Source: Pseudomonas sp. G34 (GTDB taxonomy: Bacteria > Pseudomonadota > Gammaproteobacteria > Pseudomonadales > Pseudomonadaceae). From it: 64,000 bases of DNA. The position numbers and the translations under genes were made by a program. Positions 59,474-64,000 of the stretch are shown piece by piece; the first letter of the stretch is position 1, and every line of letters begins with the position of its first letter. Location of the stretch: NCBI RefSeq assembly GCF_031119625.1, contig NZ_JAVHZV010000002.1:62001-126000 (forward strand). Reading direction: 5' to 3'. The notes below the pieces were generated by a model, which saw only the letters and a program-made list of their open reading frames with translations, did not search any database and was not told the origin of the DNA.

Positions 59474-60301
59474 ATGCGCCTGATTCTTGCTGAACCCTTC
59501 AAGACCCTATGGGCCGGCAAGGATGCCTTCGAACAGGTCGAGGGCCTGCAGGGGCAGGTCTATCGCGAACTCGAGGCGCGGCGCACGCTGCGCACCGAGG
59601 TGGACGGCAAGGGCTACTTCGTGAAGATCCACCGCGGGGTCGGCTGGGCCGAAATCGTCAAGAACCTGGTCACGGCTCGCCTGCCGGTGCTGGGCGCAGG
59701 CCAGGAGTGGAGGGCCATCCAGCGTCTGCACGAGGCCGATGTGTCGACCATGACCGCGGTGGCCTACGGTGAGCGTGGCAGCAATCCGGCGCAGCAGCAT
59801 TCGTTCATCGTCACCGAAGAGCTGGCACCGACCACCGACCTCGAACAACTGACGATGGGCTGGGGTGACCAGCCGCCGGCGGCGACCATGAAGTGGGCGC
59901 TGATTCGCCGGGTCGCACAGATGACCGGGCGCATGCATGCCGCCGGCGTGAACCATCGGGACTGCTACATCTGCCACTTTCTGCTGCATACCGACGTGCC
60001 CTTCGATGCCGAGGATTTCCGCCTGTCGGTGATCGATCTGCATCGTGCGCAGGTGCGTCATGCGGTGCCGAAGCGCTGGCGCGACAAGGACCTGGCCGGG
60101 CTGTATTTCTCGGCGTTGAACATTGGCCTGACCCGGCGCGATCTGCTGCGCTTTCTCAAGGTGTACTTCGGCGTTGTCGACAGCCGCCCGTTGCGCCAGA
60201 TCCTGCAGGGCGAGGCTGCGTTGCTGCGCTGGCTGCAGGGCAAGGCCGACCGGCTGCGCTCGCGCTATACGCGCAAATATGAAACGGGAGGTGAAGCATG
60301 A
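59474..60301 (+). CDS. waaP: LPS core heptose kinase WaaP (RfaP)
   Basis: This 275-residue kinase phosphorylates O4 of heptose I in the LPS core, a step essential in P. aeruginosa. It has the Kdo/WaaP fold: VYRELEARRTLRTEVDGKGYFVKIHRG near the N-terminus (ATP-binding lysine), NHRDCYICHFLLH (catalytic aspartate) and LSVIDLHRAQVR (metal-binding aspartate). ATG 59474 has GGGGAGG upstream; the 124-bp gap after waaG is the largest in the operon. Its stop overlaps the next gene by 4 nt. Confidence 0.95.
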   Translation: MRLILAEPFKTLWAGKDAFEQVEGLQGQVYRELEARRTLRTEVDGKGYFVKIHRGVGWAEIVKNLVTARLPVLGAGQEWRAIQRLHEADVSTMTAVAYGERGSNPAQQHSFIVTEELAPTTDLEQLTMGWGDQPPAATMKWALIRRVAQMTGRMHAAGVNHRDCYICHFLLHTDVPFDAEDFRLSVIDLHRAQVRHAVPKRWRDKDLAGLYFSALNIGLTRRDLLRFLKVYFGVVDSRPLRQILQGEAALLRWLQGKADRLRSRYTRKYETGGEA

Positions 60302-61035
60302 GTCAGTGGCGTGTCACCGCCTTGGCCACGCCCGAGGCGGCCAGGGCATTCGCGTCCCTGGATGCGGTCTTTGCCCTGCAGGGCGAGGCCATAACCCACG
60401 ACCCGTTGTCGGATGTGATTCGCGTGGAGTTCGGCGGGCTGCGCTACTACGTCAAGCGCTACCACGGTGCGGGCAAGGGCGCGCGGCGCTTCGTCGGCCG
60501 GCCACGGGTCAAGGCCGAATGGCAGAACCTCAAGCACTTCGCGACCTGGGGCATTCCCACCGCGCCCATCGCCGCCTACGGGCTGGAGCGCAAGGGTGCG
60601 GCCTTTCACCGTGGCGCGCTGATCACCCAGGAGCTGGTCGATACCACGGACATGTGGCGGCTCGCCTCCTCGGGCGATGCGCGCCTGCGTGATCGGGCCT
60701 GGGTCGAGGATGTCAGCTGTCAGCTGGCTCGCGCCACGCGTATTCTTCATGATCATCATTTCGCCCATAACGACCTGAAGTGGCGCAATCTGCTGGTCGA
60801 TGAGCACCGCCGTCTGTACTTCATCGACTGCCCGACCGGCGCATTCTGGCGGGGGCCGTTTCTGCGTCGGCGTATCGTCAAGGATCTCGCCTGTCTGGAC
60901 AAAGTGGCCAAATATCACCTGTCGCGGACCCAGCGCCTGCGTTTCTATCTGCAGTACCGGCGCCGCGAGCGGCTCAACGACAGTGACAAGCAGCGCATCG
61001 GCCAGATCGTCCGCTTTTTCGAGGGAAGAGAATGA
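60298..61035 (+). CDS. LPS kinase InaA-family protein (PA5008-like)
   Basis: This 245-residue kinase-like protein of the WaaP/InaA family is encoded directly after waaP with a 4-nt overlap. VEFGGLRYYVKRYHGAGKGARRF carries the ATP-binding lysine, HNDLKWRNLLV the catalytic aspartate, and LYFIDCPTGAFW the metal-binding aspartate, so it looks catalytically competent. The homologue in PAO1, named WapP as I recall, is thought to phosphorylate heptose II. It overlaps the next kinase gene by 4 nt. Confidence 0.9.
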   Translation: MSQWRVTALATPEAARAFASLDAVFALQGEAITHDPLSDVIRVEFGGLRYYVKRYHGAGKGARRFVGRPRVKAEWQNLKHFATWGIPTAPIAAYGLERKGAAFHRGALITQELVDTTDMWRLASSGDARLRDRAWVEDVSCQLARATRILHDHHFAHNDLKWRNLLVDEHRRLYFIDCPTGAFWRGPFLRRRIVKDLACLDKVAKYHLSRTQRLRFYLQYRRRERLNDSDKQRIGQIVRFFEGRE

Positions 61036-61781
61036 AGGACTTCATCGACAGCGCTGACCAGGCGCTGCTCGAGCGTCATGGCCTGGCCAGTTTCGAGGCG
61101 CTCTGGACGCTCGAACTGCATGCGGTCGACGAGCCCAACAAGGCGCCACGCGGCGGTTGGAGCACGGTTTATCGGCTCGACCTGGAAGGCCATGGCTATT
61201 ACCTCAAGCGCCAGAGCAATTACCTGACCCATAGCCTGGAACGGCCCTGGGGCGAGCCGACGCTGGCACGCGAGTTTCGCAACATTTGTCGCTATCAGCG
61301 CCTGGGTATTCCGGCCATGAGCGCCGCCTTCTACGCCGAGCGACGCATCAGTGGTGAGCGCCGAGCCGTGCTGCTGACCCGCGCCCTGGATGGCTGGCGG
61401 GACCTCGACAGTTGGCTGCCCGAGTGGCGTCAGCTTGCCGCCGAGCAGCGCCAGGCGATCGTCAGCGCCTGTGGTCGCCTGGCGCGTCGCGTGCATGAGA
61501 AGGGGCAGGTGCACGGCTGTTTCTACCCCAAACATATCTTTCTGCAGCCCCGCGACGCTGGTTTTGCCGCGCAACTGATCGATCTGGAAAAGACCCGGCC
61601 GCTGTTTCTCGGTGAGCGTGACCGGGTCAAGGACATCGAGCCGTTGCTGCGCCGCACCAATCCCTGGAATGAAGCGGACCACCTGGGGTTCCTGACTGCC
61701 TATCTGGGTAGCGGGCAGCAGGTGGATCACTGGTCGCAGCGTCTTACGGCGCGCTTGAAGGACAAGGCCCAACGCCCATGA
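61032..61781 (+). CDS. LPS kinase InaA-family protein (PA5007-like)
   Basis: This 249-residue WaaP/InaA-type kinase-like protein has the glycine-rich and lysine region TVYRLDLEGHGYYLKRQSNYLTH and the metal-binding LIDLEKTRPLF. The catalytic loop reads VHGCFYPKHIF, where the usual HxD aspartate position is cysteine (HGC in place of H-D), so activity may be altered. The start overlaps the preceding gene by 4 nt and the stop overlaps the next gene by 4 nt. The PAO1 homologue is, as I recall, named WapQ. Confidence 0.88.
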   Translation: MKDFIDSADQALLERHGLASFEALWTLELHAVDEPNKAPRGGWSTVYRLDLEGHGYYLKRQSNYLTHSLERPWGEPTLAREFRNICRYQRLGIPAMSAAFYAERRISGERRAVLLTRALDGWRDLDSWLPEWRQLAAEQRQAIVSACGRLARRVHEKGQVHGCFYPKHIFLQPRDAGFAAQLIDLEKTRPLFLGERDRVKDIEPLLRRTNPWNEADHLGFLTAYLGSGQQVDHWSQRLTARLKDKAQRP

Positions 61782-63208
61782 AACTGGCTTCACTGACCCA
61801 GGTGGGGCGTAGCCCCGAATTGCCGCTGCTGGTCGAGATGCCGGCAGGCCAGCCGCTCGAGCTGTGCAGCCTGCTGCGCGTATTGCCCGGCCAGCGTTAT
61901 GTCGGCCAGGCGCAGTGGCAGGGGCGTACGGTGCTGGCCAAGCTGCTGGTCGGCAGTAAGGCCGAGCGGCATTTCGCGCGGGAGCTGCACGGTGCCCAAC
62001 TGCTGGCGGCCCAGGGGCTGTGCACGCCGTTGCTGCTCGAGCATGGCGTGGCGGCAGGCGAGGGCGGCTGGCTGCTGTTCGAGTTCCTGGAGGGCGCGCG
62101 CAGCCTGGCGGATGACTGGCAGGCCGTCGCTGACCAAGTGTGGTTGAGCGATGCCCAGCAGCAGGTACTGGGCGAGGCGCTTGGCGTCATTGGCCAGCTG
62201 CATCGTCGTGGGCTGTGGCAGGAAGACCTGCACCTGGACAACCTGCTGCGCCACGACGGCCGTCTGCACCTGATCGATGGCGGCGGCATTCGCGCCGAGA
62301 CGCCAGGTCAGCCGCTGTCGCGCGATAGGGTGCTGGCCAACCTGGGGCTGTTCTTCGCGCAGTTTCCCGGGGCCATCGACAGCTATATCGAGGAGCTGCT
62401 GGTGCATTACCTGCTGGTCAATGGCGAGCACGCGCTGCCGCTGGAGGCACTGCTCAAGGCGGTGGCCAGGGCGCGGGCAACGCGCATGCAGGCGTTCATG
62501 GCCAAGATCGAGCGTGAGTGCACGGCGTTTCGCGTCTGCCGCGGGCCGTCGCGCCTGCAGGTGGTGAGGCGCGAAGAAGACGTGGCGCTGGCGCCCGTGC
62601 TGGCTGATCCCGATGCGGCGATTGCTGCCGGCGAGCCGCTCAAGCTGGGCGGCTCCTCGACCGTGGCGCGTATCGAGCAGGCTGGCCGCCAGCTGGTCAT
62701 CAAGCGTTACAACATCAAGGGCTTCGGCCACTGGCTGCGACGCTTCTGGCGGCCGAGCCGGGCCTGGCACAGCTGGTGCGAGGGTAATCGCCTGGATTTC
62801 CTCGGCATCGCCACGCCCACGCCGCTGGCCGTGCTCGAACGGCGTACCCTGTGGTTGCGCCGCCAGGCCTATCTGATTACCGAACACACGCCGGGTATGG
62901 ATATAATCGCCCGTTTCGCGCCCTGCGGGGCAGACGAGCTGCCGCCCGAGGCAGAGCTGCAGGCGCTGCAGGCATTGTTCGCGGCCCTGTTGCGCGAGCG
63001 CATCAGCCATGGCGACTGCAAGGGCACCAATATCCTCTGGCAGGCCGGCCGTTGGGCACTGATCGATCTGGATGCCATGCAGTACCATGGCCAGGCCAGC
63101 AGCTTCAAGGCTGCCTACGCGCGTGATCGCGCGCGTCTGCTGCGTAATTGGCCTGCCGATAGTGCCCTGTACCGTGAGCTCGATCGGCGCTTGCCAACAC
63201 TTATTTGA
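61778..63208 (+). CDS. Tandem kinase-fold protein of the LPS core operon (PA5006-like)
   Basis: This 476-residue protein contains two kinase-like units. The first (about 1-240) has GLWQEDLHLDNLLRHDGRLHLIDGGGIR; the second (about 280-476) has the glycine-rich/lysine region SSTVARIEQAGRQLVIKRYNIKG, then ISHGDCKGTNILW and WALIDLDAMQYH. The second unit keeps the canonical residues; the first keeps ED-LHLDN and LIDGG. It probably phosphorylates core sugars or scaffolds the other kinases; no specific function is known to me. The start overlaps the preceding kinase gene by 4 nt. Confidence 0.88.
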   Translation: MKLASLTQVGRSPELPLLVEMPAGQPLELCSLLRVLPGQRYVGQAQWQGRTVLAKLLVGSKAERHFARELHGAQLLAAQGLCTPLLLEHGVAAGEGGWLLFEFLEGARSLADDWQAVADQVWLSDAQQQVLGEALGVIGQLHRRGLWQEDLHLDNLLRHDGRLHLIDGGGIRAETPGQPLSRDRVLANLGLFFAQFPGAIDSYIEELLVHYLLVNGEHALPLEALLKAVARARATRMQAFMAKIERECTAFRVCRGPSRLQVVRREEDVALAPVLADPDAAIAAGEPLKLGGSSTVARIEQAGRQLVIKRYNIKGFGHWLRRFWRPSRAWHSWCEGNRLDFLGIATPTPLAVLERRTLWLRRQAYLITEHTPGMDIIARFAPCGADELPPEAELQALQALFAALLRERISHGDCKGTNILWQAGRWALIDLDAMQYHGQASSFKAAYARDRARLLRNWPADSALYRELDRRLPTLI

Positions 63209-63284
63209 GCTTCCGAACGGAGGCTCATGGAAATCAAACAGTATCGGTTGTCGAGTCAGGCAGCCGCGTTAAGAGGCTTTATCC

Positions 63285-64000
63285 GTGGCATTGACGATTC
63301 TTGGCCTGTCCGGCGCCCTCAGTCATGACCCCTCCGCGGCCTTGTACATCGACGGCAAGTTGATTGCAGCGGCGGAAGAAGAGCGCTTCGTGCGTGACAA
63401 GCACGCGAAGAATCGCATGCCCTACGAGTCGGCCAAGTTCTGCCTGGAGCAGGCTGGCATCAAACCATCGGATGTCGATGTGGTGGCGATTCCCTTCGCG
63501 CCCATCAGCCTGTTCGGCAAAGCGCGCTGGCACTACGCCAAGCGCTACTGGTATGCGCCGGATCGCGCCCTCGACGCGATCCTCATGGGCAATCGCCGCT
63601 ACAAGCGCTACCGCAAGAAGATCGTCTGGTGCCTTGAGCAGCTGGGTTTCGACGCCAAGAAGGTCAGGATCGAGCCGGTTGAGCATCACCTGGCCCACGC
63701 CGCCAGTGCCTATCACTGTTCGGGCTTCACCGAGAAGACCGCCATCCTCGGTATCGACGGCAAGGGCGAATACGCCACCACCTTCTTCGGTTATGGCGAG
63801 AACGGTCGTATCCACAAGATCAAGGAATTCTACGATCCGGATTCCCTGGGCGGCCTGTATGGCGCGGTGACCGAGTTCCTCGGCTTCGAGATGCTCGACG
63901 GCGAGTTCAAGGTCATGGGCATGGCGCCCTATGGCGATGCCAGCAAGTACGATTTTTCCCGCCTGGCCAAGTTCGAGAACGGCGAGCTGGTGATCAACAC
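63285..64000 (+). CDS. Carbamoyltransferase (NodU/CmcH family), 5' part
   Basis: The gene runs off the window after 238 codons. The start is GTG 63285 (ALTILGLSGALSHDPSAALY) with AGAGG upstream. The EEERFVRDKHAKNRMP, EHHLAHAASAYHCSGF and GIDGKGEYATTFFGYGENG segments match the N-terminal kinase-like (HSP70/actin-fold) domain of O-carbamoyltransferases, which make carbamoyl-adenylate from carbamoyl phosphate and ATP. In P. aeruginosa the homologue at this position (WapO, PA5005, as I recall) carbamoylates heptose II of the LPS core. It lies 76 bp after the tandem kinase gene. Confidence 0.92.
   Translation, partial: MALTILGLSGALSHDPSAALYIDGKLIAAAEEERFVRDKHAKNRMPYESAKFCLEQAGIKPSDVDVVAIPFAPISLFGKARWHYAKRYWYAPDRALDAILMGNRRYKRYRKKIVWCLEQLGFDAKKVRIEPVEHHLAHAASAYHCSGFTEKTAILGIDGKGEYATTFFGYGENGRIHKIKEFYDPDSLGGLYGAVTEFLGFEMLDGEFKVMGMAPYGDASKYDFSRLAKFENGELVIN

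Overview
The window is GC-rich chromosomal DNA from a Pseudomonas species that is not P. aeruginosa. This rests on gene content, on gene order that matches P. aeruginosa PAO1 in several blocks (recalled from memory, not searched), and on Pseudomonas-type intergenic repeats (REP elements with a GTGGGAGCGGGC...GCCCGCGA core). No rRNA, tRNA, CRISPR array, insertion sequence or phage gene was seen.

Region 1 (1-14.6 kb) is a glycine betaine/sarcosine/one-carbon catabolic island. It holds gbcA (5' end only) divergent from gbcB, a threonine aldolase (ltaE), a small periplasmic protein, a TraX-like membrane protein, and then glyA-soxBDAG-purU-fdhA. GbcAB start betaine breakdown, heterotetrameric sarcosine oxidase takes sarcosine to glycine plus 5,10-methylene-THF or formaldehyde, GlyA interconverts glycine and serine, PurU releases formate from formyl-THF, and FdhA oxidises formaldehyde. 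Between gbcB and ltaE lies 1.2 kb of apparently non-coding DNA. It carries about eight same-orientation DnaA-box-like sites at 124-173 bp spacing, five of them preceded by a conserved 24-bp module. This is the most unusual structure in the window.

Region 2 (14.7-23.2 kb) has a VOC protein, a YihG-like acyltransferase, a REP cluster, and a tightly packed minus-strand operon ubiE-ubiJ-ubiB-hisI-hisE-tatA-tatB-tatC-rsmE (ubiquinone synthesis, late histidine synthesis, Tat export, 16S rRNA methylation). A polyhydroxyalkanoate-system protein is divergent from it. Region 3 (23.2-30.7 kb) is a complete PQQ biosynthesis cluster on the minus strand, pqqF-pqqA-B-C-D-E, followed by an S9 peptidase.

Region 4 (30.8-48 kb) is housekeeping and signalling: TIGR02444 protein, ABC-F protein, a small MscS-type channel, a LysE-type exporter, YaiI, ElbB, DedA, hemB-ppk, an acyl-CoA dehydrogenase, rlmJ, an HD-GYP phosphodiesterase, a YjfB-like motility protein, msrA and a DipA-like GGDEF/EAL phosphodiesterase.

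Region 5 (48-64 kb) has aceEF (pyruvate dehydrogenase E1/E2) divergent from glnE. The LPS inner-core operon waaF-waaC-waaG-waaP follows, then three more LPS-kinase-like genes and the start of a carbamoyltransferase gene. A HexR-like operator lies in the aceE promoter region, and ilvE, which sits between glnE and waaF in PAO1, is absent.

The first block (PAO1 order PA5410-PA5421) directly abuts one in PAO1 order PA5071-PA5062, then pqq genes, so the chromosome is rearranged relative to PAO1.
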